Origin: Zizania palustris
Lineage: Eukaryota > Streptophyta > Magnoliopsida > Poales > Poaceae
Length of the DNA stretch: 64,000 nt
Direction: 5' to 3'
NCBI GenBank assembly: GCA_019279435.1
Contig: JAAALK010000285.1
Coordinates: 25,266,371-25,330,370, forward strand
In this document: positions 42,187 through 54,869 of the stretch, piece by piece
Layout: each line of letters starts with the position of its first letter
Position numbering within the stretch: position 1 is the stretch's first letter
The notes under the pieces: generated by a model
Databases searched by the model: none
What the model saw: only the letters and a program-made list of their open reading frames with translations
Told to the model about the DNA's origin: nothing
Translations under genes and position numbers: made by a program

Positions 42187-43936
42187 TGAGAAACCATGTT
42201 GAAGAATATGGTTTTGATATTCCAGATGTGATGAGTGATTGTCAATGAAAGTCAAAGGAAGGGAGAGATGAAGACCTGCCGAGACTGAGGCGCGTGTGAC
42301 TCAGGTACACGGGCAGTGTGCGACGGCCGGGCAGAGGAGCTGCGGAGTTGGGATGGCCTAATCTGGGTACATGGCTAGGAGCGGCAGATGATCCACTGGT
42401 CTGTTGACTGGGTTTGACTCAGGTACACGGGCGGTGAGCGATTGCCGGGCTGAGGAAGCTGCAGGGTCGGGTCGGCCCAATCCGGGTACCCGGTGCGAAG
42501 ACGGTGGACGCTTTATCAGTTTCGGCGTAAAATTGACAATCTATGTTTAATTCGTTTTTAGAATATTAATATTTAGTTTTTAAGTTTAGAATATTTTTAT
42601 TTGAGTCAGGTAATTTTTCTAATAATATTTTAGTAATTTTCAGAATTTATTTTAGAGTCAGTTTATTTTACCCGAGGATAAATTAGTCTTTTCATGTATT
42701 AGGATTTGCCTATAAATAGGCCCCTATCCCCTTGGAGATAGTTTACTGTTTTTATAGATCAATCTGCAGTTCACGAGAAATTTGATCGATCTCTGTTTTG
42801 TTCATCGCTGCTTCTGTTCCGTGCGGCAAAGCAACACACGGCCGCATTGTTTTTGTGTTTTTTCCCACGCCGGGGGGCGCGCGGCTACAGCACGGCAAAC
42901 CACCGGCGGCCAGCTCCTGCGCTGGGACTTGGAGCGATGCCGGCCGCGCAGCAGCAGGCAGTTTGAGCGACGCAGCACGGTGTCATCTTCATGGTCTACA
43001 GCAGCAGGTCTCTCTCTTGCGCACAGATTTCAACGCAGCAGCAGTTTCCTAGATGTGCAGCTTTCGGCGGAAGCGGAAGAACCAAAAAAAAAAAAATTCT
43101 GCTTTTGCTTTCCATCGCGGGTCCCACGGACGTTGTTGCAACTGGACGGAAGCAGAATTTTTTTTGTAACGAGTGGCGCAGCAGATTGCTATCGGCAGGA
43201 ACAAATTTTTTCGTCGTGGGCCCCACAACGTGGCTTGTGAATTCACAGCAGCTGACTTCAGCTTTCCCAGGCGGACAGTTTGTTTTTGTTGCAGAGAGCA
43301 CAACTTTTTGCTGTAGCAACTTGCAGGACAGCGGACCCCACAAATATTTTGCATGGCATGGCAATAGTAGGCCCCACTATTTTTTTGCTAGTTAGTTAAC
43401 TAGATATTGATCTATTCTGATTAGCAGTAAAATTGCTTTTGGTATTTTCATGGAAACTTTTATCTGCTAGATATTAATCTTTAATTTGCTTATTCGTTAT
43501 CTCGTATTATTTATTTAAATATATTTGTTTAATCTGCTCATATAAAAGAACAGAAAAATTTATTAGTCGCAGTTATATTTATATTCTAGTTTTTACGTGC
43601 AATATTTTCGAATTAATTCTGAATTAATTTTTTTAATGACCCATGTTTTATTCATTTGATTAGTATTTAATTTCTACAATGAAATATAAATAGTTCGTGA
43701 TTTATTTAGGTGTTTTTATTTTCTGTGGAAATTTTATTTAGTTTATCTTGAATATCATTTTAATTAGGACACTGGTTATTATTAAGCTAGACAACTTTAA
43801 TTTCTGAAAGTTGCTTTGCAAATATTATTTGTCTGGTTAAGTTCATTTGGGTGGTGGGATTAAAATATAGTTTAGCAAGAAATTTTTAGGCGCCCATTCA
43901 CCCTCCTCTGGTCGCTACTTTCGGTCCTACAACAGG
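42182..43936 (+). mobile_element. Solo LTR L, Sirevirus-type copia, 1745 bp, with ACAGG duplication
   Basis: The LTR at 42187-43931 starts TGAGAAACCATG and ends TTTCGGTCCTACA. ACAGG flanks it at 42182-42186 and 43932-43936. No internal region is present, so the element was lost by recombination between its LTRs. Start and end match the LTRs of element D (TGAGGAGCCATG..GGTCCTACA), and it shares GACTCAGGTACA words with 13747-14465. A TATA box is at 42710-42719. It lies in the LTR of element G. Confidence 0.92.
42710..42719 (+). promoter_or_regulatory. TATA box of solo LTR L
   Basis: CTATAAATAG followed by GCCCCTAT. It may still fire into the flanking DNA. Confidence 0.6.
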
Positions 43937-44339
43937 CGGGTCGGCAGCTGCGCGCGGGGAGGAGAGAGGGTGGGCGACGTCGCCGACAGGCGGGTCCCAC
44001 CGAGCGGTGAGTGCGGGCTATTTTGGGCTAGGATGAGGGTGGTTTGGGGGTTTGCGGCCCAATGGGATTTAAATTGTATTTTCGATTTAAAATAATACTA
44101 GAAAATCAATTATTTGTTAAGAACTTGTATCACTGTTGCTAAAATTTTGTAAAAAATCTCAAAAATATTTCTTGGCTTATAGATTCCATCATAAATTTAG
44201 TAGCCTTAAATTTGAATTATTTTTCCTTGTTTTGCTTTATTTGGGTTCTTTTATCCTTTTCTCTAATAGAATAATCCTTTTATTTCAGAAATTTTATTTC
44301 TCTCATTTTTATTTTATTTTTGAAATTTGGGATGTTACA
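43937..44339 (-). repeat. 3' LTR start of element G (Tekay-like)
   Basis: On the minus strand it starts TGTAACATCCCAAATTTC at 44339. The stretch CGACAGGCGGGTCCC (43985) followed by TTTGCGGCCCA matches LTR C at 22812-22900. It continues, beyond the solo LTR, at 42186-42089. Confidence 0.8.
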
Positions 44340-44360
44340 ATCCTATCCCCTTACAGAGAA
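44340..44360 (-). other. Polypurine tract of element G
   Basis: On the minus strand TGTAAGGGGATAGGAT touches the LTR start, as in element C. Confidence 0.7.
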
Positions 44361-45644
44361 TCTCGTCCTCGAGATTCGGATCAATCCTCAAATAACTCGG
44401 GGTGCTGCGCTTTCAGTTCCTCTTCCTTTTCCCATGTAGATTCCTCTACCGGATGATTACTCCACTGAACCTTTCAAAAGAGAATAACCCGACTTCTAGT
44501 TATCCTTTTTTGACTTCCAAGATTCGGACGGGCTTCTCAACATAGGTCAGATCCTCTTGGATATTTAGCTGCTGAAGATCGACCTGCTCTGTCGAAAATC
44601 GAAGACACATATTTAACTGCGATACGTGAAATACATCATGTACCCCAGCCAATGAGGGTGGCAGTTCGAACTGGTAAGCGACCTTGCCTTGACGTCGGAT
44701 GATTCAGAAGGGTCCAACGTATCGAGGTGCTAACTTCCCTCTCATATTAAACCTTTGGGTGCCACGGAGGGGAGTGACTCGGAGGTAGACATGATCTCCT
44801 TCTTCAAAGGCTAGATCCCGGCGGCGGTTGTCGGCATAGCTCTTTCGTCAGGACTGGGCTGTCTTCAGTCTGTCTCAGATGATCCTTACATTATCTTCAG
44901 CTTCCTGGAGAACATCCGTACCAAAAACTTGGGACTCACCGGTCTGATCCCATAAGAAGGGTGTTCTACACTTGTATCCGTATAAAGCTTCAAACAAAGA
45001 CATCTGTAGGATTGCTTGATAGCTATTGTTGTATTAGAATTCGGCGTATGGTAAACCCTTGTCCCATGTTACTCCAAAATCTAGGGCGCATGCCCTAAGC
45101 ATATCCTCCAATATCTGATTCACTCACTCGGTCTGTCCATCAGTCTCGTCCACATCTCCTCTTGGAGGTTTTTCCTGAACCGAGATGTGAACTAACTCCC
45201 TCTATCGGAGACTATCTTCTTAGGCACTCCATGGAGGCACACTATGCAGGCCATGTACAACTCGACCAATTTAGGACCGCTGAAGGTTGTCTTGAAAGCT
45301 ATGAAATGAGCTACCTTCGTAAGCCGATCGATGATTACCCATATAGAGTCATATCTGGTTTGGGTATTTGGGAGTCCGGTGATGAAATCCATACCGATAT
45401 CTTCCCATTTCCATTCGAGAACCTTGATGGGCTGCAACAATCCTACTGGCCTCTGACGTTCTGCTTTTACTCGACGATAGGTGTCACATTCCGCTACGAA
45501 CTGAGCAATCTCCTTTTTCATACTAACCCACCAATATCTTTCCTTTAGGTCCTGGTACATCGTTGTACTTCCGAGATGAATGGAGTACAAAGTGTCATGG
45601 GCCTCTCTTAGAATAAGGATCCTTAACTCCGGTTTATTAGGCAC
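44361..45644 (-). pseudogene. Integrase and C-terminal region of element G pol, broken
   Basis: At 45644-45192 is the integrase N-part: an HHCC-type finger (HDTLYSIHLG..ECDTY, the last Cys replaced by Tyr) and GMDFITGLP with the first catalytic Asp. The frame stops at SDRGS, the second catalytic site. Further down, several frames give RRDLAFEEGDHVYLRVTP, MRGKLAPRYVGPF and FELPPSLAGVHDVFHVSQL, the integrase tail of chromoviruses. Stops lie within the MRGKLAPRYVGPF region and elsewhere. A chromodomain would follow but is not clearly readable. The region is dead. Confidence 0.85.
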
Positions 45645-46354
45645 ACATAACCTGGTTCCAAACCATACGGTGCCATTCTCATCTTCTGAGAACCCTGGGC
45701 CTTGCCTTGTCTCATGTTCTTTTTGATTGCAGCTATATCGGGATCTTCTAACTGAGCTTCATGGATTTGGTCAATTAGGACTGGTCTCGCCTCAAGTGCT
45801 GCTAAATAGGCTCCAGTGGTTATTCTGAGGTTTAACCTTTCCATCTCCTTATATAGGAGAGGCGCGTGATCCTCAATCATGACTGCAGTACAGTATCCTT
45901 TATGACTTAAAGCATCAGACACCACGTTTGCTTTGCCGGGATGGTAATGAATGCCTAAGTCGTAGTCCTTTATGAATTCTAGCCATCGCCTTTGCTTAAG
46001 GTTGAGATCTGGCCGCGTGAAGATGTACTTCAAATTCTTGTGGTCCGTGAAGACTTCATAACGGTTTCCAATAAGGTAGTGCCTCCAAATCTTAAGGGCA
46101 TGCACTACAGCAACCAATTCTAGGTCATGGGTGGGGTAGTTCAACTCGTGTGGTCTCAATTGCTGGGAGGCGTATGAGACAACTTTTCCATCTTGCATAA
46201 GAACACATCCCAAGCCCTGACGAGATGCATCTCAATATACGTGAAAGTTCTTCCTTATATCTAGTAGGGTCAATATTGGTGCTGACACCAATCGTGTCTT
46301 GAGGGTCCAAAAACTTTTCTCATATTCTGGAGTTCATTCAAACTTCTCTCCTTT
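45645..46354 (-). pseudogene. RNase H domain of element G pol, broken
   Basis: On the minus strand DASRQGLGCVLMQDGKVV, HDLELVAVVHALKIWRHYL and FTDHKNLKYIFTRPDLNL mark Ty3/gypsy RNase H, with its Asp and Glu in place. Nonsense codons lie before DASRQ and at the domain end, and the frame shifts near 45640 into the integrase. Confidence 0.85.
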
Positions 46355-46798
46355 CTACAGCAACTTGGTCATGGGCTTCACTATCTTGGAGAAATTATCA
46401 ATAAATTGACGGTAGTAACCTACTAATACCAGAAAACTTCGTATCTCACATACGTTGGTGGGTGGTAGCCAATCTGTAACTGCTTCCACGGTGACAGGAT
46501 CTACCGCGATGCCTTGTGCCGAGATAATATGCTCTAGGAACTTTACTTCCACCGTCCAGAACTTGCACTTGTTGTACTTGGCGTATAACTGATGTTCCCT
46601 AAGTTTTTCTAGGGTCAACCAAATGTGGGTCTCATGCTCTTCTCGGCTCTTGTAATAAATGAGGATATCATCTATGAATACCACTATAAATTTATCCAAG
46701 TACTCCATGAACACTTTATTCATCATGTTCATGAAGAAGACAGGGGCGTTGGTTAATCCAAATGACATAACGGTGCACTCATATAATCCATAGCGGGA
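46355..46798 (-). pseudogene. Reverse transcriptase C-terminal half of element G, cut by element E
   Basis: On the minus strand MSFGLTNAPVFFMNMMNKV, FIVVFIDDILIY (catalytic FIDD) and LVGYYRQFIDNFS are typical of Ty3/gypsy reverse transcriptase. The 5' half is absent because the LTR of element E begins at 46799. No frame break is visible in this piece down to the stop at 46355. Confidence 0.9.
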
Positions 46799-48057
46799 TG
46801 TGGGATCGGAATGGCGACTAGAGGGGGGTGAATAGGCGGCTCGACACTTTCTCGTGAATTTGATGGCCTATTCAGATCACCCAACGCACCTCTAACGATT
46901 CAGATTTCAAAGTTAACCCAACCAAAACAAATCAAGGCTCTAATATCTTTACAAATTCACAAGACTTGATTTACCCTTGAACTCGACAATCAATAACAAA
47001 TTTAGTTTCAAGAGATTAGACCAAAAACTCACAGATATAAACAGACTAATCTAACTGAATAAACTAGCTATGGAAACAAGTATAAGCCCAAGCCATCCAC
47101 TGAATTTGAAGATGAATCCCTGTAATTTTCAAACCAAAATTGTTGCTGAAGATGTTCTGCAAACTTCCCTTACAGAAGCACAAACAGGTACACCACAGTT
47201 TTGTTTCAGATCAGCAAGCTTCTATTCACTTTTAGGAACTCAATCAAGAACACCACAACTCAGAATATCAATCAAAACCTTTTCAGTCTATACTGAACTT
47301 CAGTTGTAAGAACTTCAGATCAAATACTCAGAGACAGTACTTTTAGAGGATATCACTAAATCACAAAACAATGTTTAGTAGTTTTCGAAGTCTTGATAAT
47401 GCCTTTGTTCACTGAGTAGAATAAACTAGTTTATCACAGCCAATACTCAAAATCAAGATTAAAAACAATGTTCTGCTGAACCAACAATTGGAATACAGGA
47501 CTACTTTTTAAATCTGATTCAGAAATATTAATTCAACTTCACACATATATGCAATAACTTCCAAACAATTCCTTATTCGGACTACACTAGCTCATAGATG
47601 AGAGTAATTCAGAACATATGCAGTCCTAGAGGATTTAATGAACACAAATAACAGTAATTACTGTAGCAGATCAGACACAAAACAGTAATGAATTAACTTA
47701 AACAACTTCATTCAAAAACCTGAATAATCTCAGCAGGGTTAACTTTTAAGAAAACTGAAAACACTCACTAGATTACTGTTCAGAATATAGATTGCAGTTT
47801 CAAATCAGTTCATATTAGCATGATACACAATAGTGCCACTTTTGAAACTATACTCTGCATCTGAACCAGAACTTCTGAAATAGTGCAGTAAAAACAGAAG
47901 TAATCAGAACTCAAACAGTATAGTATTTTCAGAAAACTGATTTCAGAACTTCTATTCAGATTCAAACTCAAGGAACTGATAGCTTCTTTTCAGTAAAATG
48001 AGATTCAGCACAGTAGAGACAAAAGTACACAATTACTATGCTGAACAATAGAGTTTT
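46799..48057 (-). repeat. 3' LTR of element E, left part
   Basis: Plus-strand TGTGGGATCGGAATGG is the LTR end (minus-strand CCGATCCCACA). It resembles the LTR ends of D and L (GGACCGAAAGTAGCGAC-like). The LTR is interrupted at 48057 by element D and resumes at 59986. Confidence 0.85.
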
Positions 48058-50341
48058 TGTAGGACCGAAAGTAGCGACCTGAGGGGGGTGAATGGGCGCC
48101 TAAAAAATTCTTTCGAATCAATGACCTGCTCCCAACACCCAACGCACCTCAACAGACTTAGCAAAGAAGGGTGAACAGATCAACAGAGTCTCAAAAGATC
48201 TAGCCTAACAACAACCGGTGTCTTAATCGAAAAGACACCAACACAATGCTAAAAAGTAGATTAACAAAACATTCAAAACATGTGCAGATCAAGGTTCACA
48301 AAAATAACTCATCACAGTATTTTAATCAGAGTGCACGTAAAAACGAGAAGTCTTACTGTTCAGAGTTGTCTCCTGTTAGATACTTGTCGAAGCCTGCGAA
48401 CCGTGTGAAGTCTGATGTTGTCGAATCCTGTTCGAAGTATGCAGTGTCGAAGCTTGTATAGAACGTGTCGAAGCCTGCTTCGAAGTTGACGTGCGAAGGC
48501 TGACGGTGTCGAAGCTAGTTCGGAGTGGTCATGCGAAGCCTGCCTCTTCGAAGTGTATACTCCGAAGAGCAGAAACGAAGTGATAGCAAAGAGTGCTCAA
48601 GCGAAGTCAGCAATTAAACAAACACCATCGAATCAACCCAAACTCCGAATCGGAAAGCACAAAAATCGAAGTTACTCAAAAATTACAGAAGTTGTCAGAG
48701 CTACAGCAACACAGGCTTTGCTTTCTAAGATTTTCTTCGAACACGTGTAAGCTGAGGACTTCGACTCAACTAGTACTTCGCTTGCGGAGCAAAAGGAGTT
48801 CGAAGCCTGTAGCGAAGCTTACATAGAAAAATCACGAAAGCACTGCCGAAGCTTGTATTCCGAAGTACCTTCGCACAGAGCAAATAATCCTGACACAACA
48901 ACAAGTGCTTCTTTAGTCAAGGACTTCGTGCGAAGTGTAAAAGCAACTCTGAAAGTGGTAAAGACTAGAGACAGGCTCCGCTGCAAAGCTTCGAAAGGCA
49001 GAGCGAAGCTAGCTTCGACCAGGAAAAACAACACTGTTGCAGCCAAAAAAATGTAGCATGCGAAGCTACAAGTGTTGGCTACTCTAGGTACTCAACATCT
49101 CTGCGCAAAGAAAAAACAGGCCTACTGCAAGAAACGTGCTGCTTGCAAAAAGACAAAAGCTAGAGCCTAGGCTAGGCTAGACAGCATGCATGCCGCAACA
49201 CAAAATAGACCTAGGCACATAGGAAAATAATATCCAGCCGAACAGGATTGCAACTGAGTCAATAGAATAATGCAAGAACTCTAGACTAGTACTAGTCTAC
49301 CTAGAAAGCAACAAACTGCACATCAGTGCTACCTCTGGAAACTAGCTCCTATGCAATGAACAACCAGAGGACCTCCTGCAGTCTACAAACACAGAGAAGA
49401 AATCTTAAAGAAAATTAGCTGCCAGAACTAAAACATTTTTCTGATAGAGAGATGATCCCTTCGCAGAAACAGATGGGAGAACAACGCTGTAGCAAAACTT
49501 GTAGCAATCGCAACCACAAGAATAAGGCACGCAAAGAGATGCAATAGTAAATAAAAACACAGCGAAACTCGATGGTCGGGAAACAAAGACCTGATTAAGT
49601 GATCTCTCGGTGCATGCACGAAGGAACACAGTGGCGGCGGTGATGAACAAGCACCAGGAGGAAGAAACAAAAAAGTGACCCAATCTCTTTGATTAGAAAA
49701 GTAATTTCAGAAAGGGTAACCCTAACCCTAGGGATTAGGGCCCTATTTATAGGCAGCCCAATAGCCTAAGAATATTCCAACAGACCCTTAGGGTTTTTTT
49801 ACAGACGCTGAAATAAATGGAAAAGACCAAACTACCCTTAGGATATTTTTACAGACTCAACTGACTGACTGTGGGCCTATGGACAAAATAGTAAACTCCT
49901 ATTTACAGATGACTTATCCGGAAGTGGAGCTTTCATAGCGACCACGGCTTCTCCTCTGAACAGTCCGATCCAAGATCAGCAGTCGTCAGTTTTGCACCGA
50001 AACTAACAAAGCGTCCACCGACTTTGCACCAGGTACCCGGATTGGGCCGACCCAATTCCGCAGCTCTCTCAGCCCGGCAATCGCTCGCCGCCCGTGTACC
50101 TGAGTCAATCCTGGTCAACAACCCAGTGGATCCTCTGCTGCTCCTAGCCCATGTACCCGGATTGTGCTAGCTCGACTTCGCGACCCCTCTGCCTGACAGT
50201 CGCTCGCTGCCCATGTACCTGAGTCACAAGCGGCCCAGACGCAACAGGTCTTCTCCTCTTTTCAGTCCTCTTTGACTACCGTTGACAATGACTCATCACA
50301 TCTGGAGCCATGAGGCCCACGCTCTTCAGCATGGCTCCTCA
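48058..50341 (-). repeat. 3' LTR of element D, 2284 bp
   Basis: On the minus strand it starts TGAGGAGCCATGCTG and ends TTTCGGTCCTACA. A TATA box lies at 49752-49743 and a telomere-like box at 49733-49718. A CGAAG-rich stretch (48385-49020) sits downstream of the TATA box. Confidence 0.93.
49718..49752 (-). promoter_or_regulatory. TATA box followed by telo-box motif in LTR D
   Basis: On the minus strand CTATAAATAG, then GGCCCTAAT, then CCCTAGGGTTAGGGTT. The TTAGGGTT unit is a telo-box. The 5' LTR has the same order (TATA at 59391-59382, box at 59370-59357). Confidence 0.55.
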
Positions 50342-51712
50342 ATCTCCCTCTTGATAAGTGCATTGTCAACACTTCTCTTCATTGGCTCTCCAGTACCTGT
50401 GAGCACATGTGGAAACACGAAAAGAAAGCACAAGAAAACAGAGAAGAAGAAAATAAAGTAAAAGTTTGACCCTAATGACCAAAAGCCAAACAAAAGCAAG
50501 AAAGCGGTCATTATGGTTAACCAAAAATAAAAGCTCAAAACGAGTGCAATCTCAGAATTATCAACAAGGATATACAAAGAGTAGGACAAACGGGACAAAA
50601 ACTCCCCCTGAAGCAAATCCCAAAGAATGCCAAAATTCCCCCTTAAACTCTTCTCTCAAAATTTCTCCCCCTTGTTGACAATTGGACTCATCAAGCGAGA
50701 CTAAATGCACTCTAAAGAGACACAGACTCCCCCTGAAATGCAACTCCCCCTCAAAATATGCAACGAATGCAACTAGGGTGCTGGTGGAGTGTAGAAAGCA
50801 TGCTTCTCAGATATGATTGACTGCAATTACAACATCTAATAGGTATAGCAAAAGACATACTAAGACACATGGCATACTCAGTGCAACAGATGATATCTAA
50901 AGAAAGTCATTAGCACGCATTTTTCAATTTTTGCAAATAAAAGCATCACCACATTTTCCAGTTGACAAGCAAGGTATAGCATGAGATACAAAAGCTAACT
51001 GATATCTACCAAGATAAGCATTGTCCAAAACAAAGTGCTTCAGCAAACTTGTTATCTTTGTAATTTTCAGGCATTTTCTTTTTCCTTTTTCATTTTTTGC
51101 CAGGGGTTATTTGCATATCAAACCTTATGCTAACCGACCAAGTCAAGCCTAGGCCAAAACTGGACCATCAGAAGCTTAAGACATTGGTCTTGGCATACAC
51201 TACACTGTCCTAGTTCATACCAAGGTGCTATGGTAAGCAGTCCAGAACAATGCAATGCGACAAGGCAAACCCACCTGATCTTTTATGCATAAAAATGCAT
51301 GGAATTTTCATTTTTTTGAGTTTTCATCATTTTTATACCACATTTTCCATGTTAAAGCATATAGATGTCCAAGTTGCATATCTGCATCTAAGTGATGAAC
51401 GAGCTACAAGGCATGTAACAGATAGCAAAGCACTCAGCCTACACATGCTAGTTACCAGAAGCAATGGTGATCATTTTTCAATTTAAAAGCATAAAAGTCA
51501 TGCATATGACAGATATCAGACATATCAAGTGAACTGAAACAAAGCATGATCATCGACAAGTAATCAAAAGCATGTACCGGCTAGACTATGTAAAGCAGTT
51601 CAATCATATAACAGAAGCAGGCTCAAAAGTGTGATATGTGAGTATGTATGATATGAACACACACAAAAAGACTCAAGAAAAGAGTAAAGAAAGAAAACTG
51701 ACTCAAAATATC
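50342..51712 (-). other. Non-coding region between pol and 3' LTR of D with several polypurine tracts
   Basis: The minus strand has a tract directly at the LTR (TATCAAGAGGGAGAT) and CAGGGGGAGT or AAGGGGGAGA types near 50600, 50637, 50664, 50727 and 50743. No frame was found. The stretch 51100-51250 resembles 26390-26530 of element B. Confidence 0.75.
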
Positions 51713-54700
51713 CTAAAAAGGATACACAACACCCAAATCCCCGTGTAAACGCTCAAAAGTAGACTGATCTAGGGGTTTGGTGAAAATGTCAGCTAACTGA
51801 TGATGAGTATCAACATGAACAAGGTCAATGACACCTTTCTCATATTGATCCCTCAGAAAGTGAAAGCGCACATCAATGTGTTTGGTTTTTGATTGGAGAC
51901 CATGGTTTTTCCCTACACTAATAGAACTAGTGTTGTCGCAAAACAGAGGAACTCTGGTAGGAAAGAACAACCCAAAATCTCGCAAAGTGGAAATCATCCA
52001 AACCAACTGTGAGTAGCAGCTAGCAGCAACTACATACTCATCCTCAGTAGTCAAAAGAGCAACTCCAGACTGTTTTCGAGAAGACCAAGAAACAAGAGAC
52101 GAACCAAGAAACTGGCAAGTACAAGACGTCAACTTGCGATCCAACTGGCACCCACCAAAGTCAGCGTCTGAAAAGCCAGATAAATCAAGAGATGATGATG
52201 CTGAATAATAAAGACCAAGATCAGGCGCATAGGTAAGATACTTGAAAATGCACTTGACAGCCTGCCGATGAGACGCGCGAGGTGAAGACTGGAAGCGCGC
52301 GCACAGTCCCACGACGAACTGTATGTCTAGCCTCGTCGCCGTCAAGTACAACAGCGAACCGATCATCCCTTGAAACTCTCTCTCATTGACCTTGACGCCG
52401 CTCTCGTCCTTGTGCAGGCCCCCAGATGTTCCCATTGGGGTCATATGAGGCTTCAGCTCTCCACCAAAGTCGAATTTCTTCAACATGTCCCGAGTGTACT
52501 TACCCTGGTGGATGAAAGTGTTGTCCTTAGTCTGCTTGATCTAGAGCCCTAGGAAGTACTTAAGCTCACCCATGAGGCTCATCTCAAACTCACTGTGCAT
52601 CTGCTCACAAAACTTGGACACAAGAGCTTCAGTAGTACCGCCAAAAATAATATCGTCCACGCAAATCTGAGCGACTAAAAAATCTGAAGCATCTCTTAGC
52701 AAGAAAAGAGTTTTATCCACACAACCCATCACAAAGCCCTTCCCCAACAAAAACTGATTTAACCGGTCATACCAAGCCCTGGGGGCTTGCTTTAGACCGT
52801 ATAAAGCTTTTTTTAGCTTAAAAACATGTCGAGGAAACTTAGGGTTCTCAAAACCGGGGGGCTTCCTAACATAAACCTCGTCCTCTATGTATCCGTTCAG
52901 AAAATCACTCTTGACATCTATTTGAAAAAGCTTAAAACCCTTCGAAGAGGCAAAAGCATAGATAATGTGAATGGACTCAAGACGGGCAACAGGAGTGAAA
53001 GTCTCTTCAAAGTCAATACCCTCCTTCTGACAAAAACCCTGGGCAACTAATCGAGCTTTGTTGCGCACCACAACCTTCACCTTGCTTGTTTTTGAACACC
53101 CACTTGGTGCCTATTGGGTTGCATCCTTGTGGTAGCTCAACCAGTGTCCAAACCCGATTGCGGACAAAATTCTCAAGCTCTTCTTGCATAGCATTAATCC
53201 AATTCGAATCAGAAAGAGCATGAGAAACGTCTCTGGGCTCAAAAGATGCAACAAAAGCAGATTCAGCGAAGACAACAAGAGAGTCAATAGAAGAACGCAA
53301 AGTCTTCTCAGAAAGATCACTGATGATGAGCTTTGAGGGGTGATCACGCTGAACTGCTCGGGATCCCTGGTGATCTGAAGTCACCTTACCGGAGTCAGCC
53401 GCAGGCACCTCTGGACTCGATTGAGGGGGCTCGATCGAAGTGGAAGAAGTGATCAGAGGTCCACCCTCGTCCTCAGTCGAAGTCTCAGAAGGTGTGGGTT
53501 CTACAGGCTGTGCAGATGGCCCACCCTCATCAATAGCTAGAGTGTCATCATCTTCCTCAAAGATGGACTCTCCGAGCTCACCATCTCCAGACAACTCAAA
53601 AGAAGGAATCAAAGAAGGCAAGGACTCATCAAAAGAAACTTCGCAAGTCTCGACAAGCTGCTGGGAGTCGAGGTTCCAAACACGGAAGCCTCAAGAATGC
53701 AAAGCATAGCCAAGAAAAACTCCATCCCAGCAACGAGACTCAAACTTGTCCAAATGCCCTCCCTTCTTGAGCACAAAGCACTTGCAGCCAAACGCTCGCA
53801 AGTGGCTCACCTTGGGCTGTCTGCCAAACCGCAACTCATATGAAGTCTTACCAAGGTAAGCTCTAAGAAAAATGCGGTTGGCCAGATAGCAAGCCGTGTT
53901 CATGGCTTCAGCCCAAAAGCGCCTAGGAGTCCTGTGCTCATCGAGCATCGTCCTGGCCATCTCGACTAGCGTGCAGTTCTTTCGTTCCACAACGCCGTTG
54001 TGTGGGGGAGTGTAAGGAGCAGAAAACTGATTATCAAGACCCTGATCACTACATAAGCTGACGAACTAAGAGTTCTTGAACTCAGAGCCATCGTCAGAGC
54101 GAATCGCTCGCATCGGACCATTGTTCTCATTCTTCAGCTTCAAAATCAGGTCATGAACAAAATGAAAAGTCTCATCCTTAGACTCCAAAAAGAAAACCCA
54201 CGAGAATCGAGAAAAATAATCAATAATCACAAGTGCGTACCACTTCCCACTGACTGAGCGTACCTGAGCTGGACCGACAGTGTCCATGTGTAACAGCTCG
54301 CCCGGATACGATGTCATCACCTGAGTCACAGGTGAGTGAGAAGCGGCAACCATTTTCTCATGACGATAGGGATGGCAAACTAGATCCTTCTCCATCTTAA
54401 GCTTGGGCAATCCTCGGATGAGGTCCATAGAGCTCAACCTGACTAGCAGATCAAAACTCAAATGGCCCAACCTCCTATGCCACTTCCAGAGCTCAGAGGA
54501 GGATCCAGCAATCAAACATTGAGAAGGGCCGAAAGAACTAGAGAAGTCAATCCGAAAAACCTTACCAAAAGGTAAGATCTAGCAAATCAAAGACCCTGTA
54601 GAATCAACCATAGAAGAACTGCTCTTCTTAAAATGGACCTCCAAACCATCCTCAAGAAGTTGCGAAACAGAAATCAAATTGAAGTTCAAATTCCCAACCA

Positions 54701-54869
54701 AAGCAACGTTCTTCAAAGAGAAATGGTTTGAGATGCGAATTGAGCCAATGTCGTGTACCTTCCCTTGACCACTGTTCCCAAAGGTGATGTATTCCTTGGA
54801 GCTCAGGGGAGAGAGACTGGAGAACCATCTGTGATGTCCCATCATGTGGCGAGAGCATCCTGAGTCCAT
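51713..54869 (-). pseudogene. Pol of element D, broken
   Basis: In order on the minus strand: protease (DSGCSRHMMGHHRWFSSL, 54869); pre-integrase finger (HRRLGHLSF.. with CHPYRH, one Cys replaced by Tyr); integrase (IRSDDGSEF, ERKNCTLVEM); reverse transcriptase (FQIDVKSDFLNG, where B has KSAFLNG; CVDDIIFGG for YVDD); RNase H (FSDADFGGC, LTTEDEYVVAA, FCDNTSS, LADIFTKPLD). Stops are at 54579-54581, near 54066, at 53691-53693 and at 52541-52543, and the frame shifts near 53020-53080. Several stops are TAG or TGA where element B has CAG or the context expects CGA. No function is expected. Confidence 0.92.

Noticed and set aside
44136..45548. Plus-strand frames of 106 and 128 codons over element G
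   Set aside because: They are shadows of the minus-strand integrase region and LTR of G; the opposite strand has clear domain motifs.
49718..49733. AACCCTAACCCT considered as an interstitial telomere
   Set aside because: Only two units, conserved in both LTRs of element D next to the TATA box; it is a promoter motif of the LTR.
53013..53621. Possible separate gene between integrase and reverse transcriptase of D
   Set aside because: It is the variable acidic linker and start of the reverse transcriptase of the same pol, as in residues 420-600 of the pol of element B.
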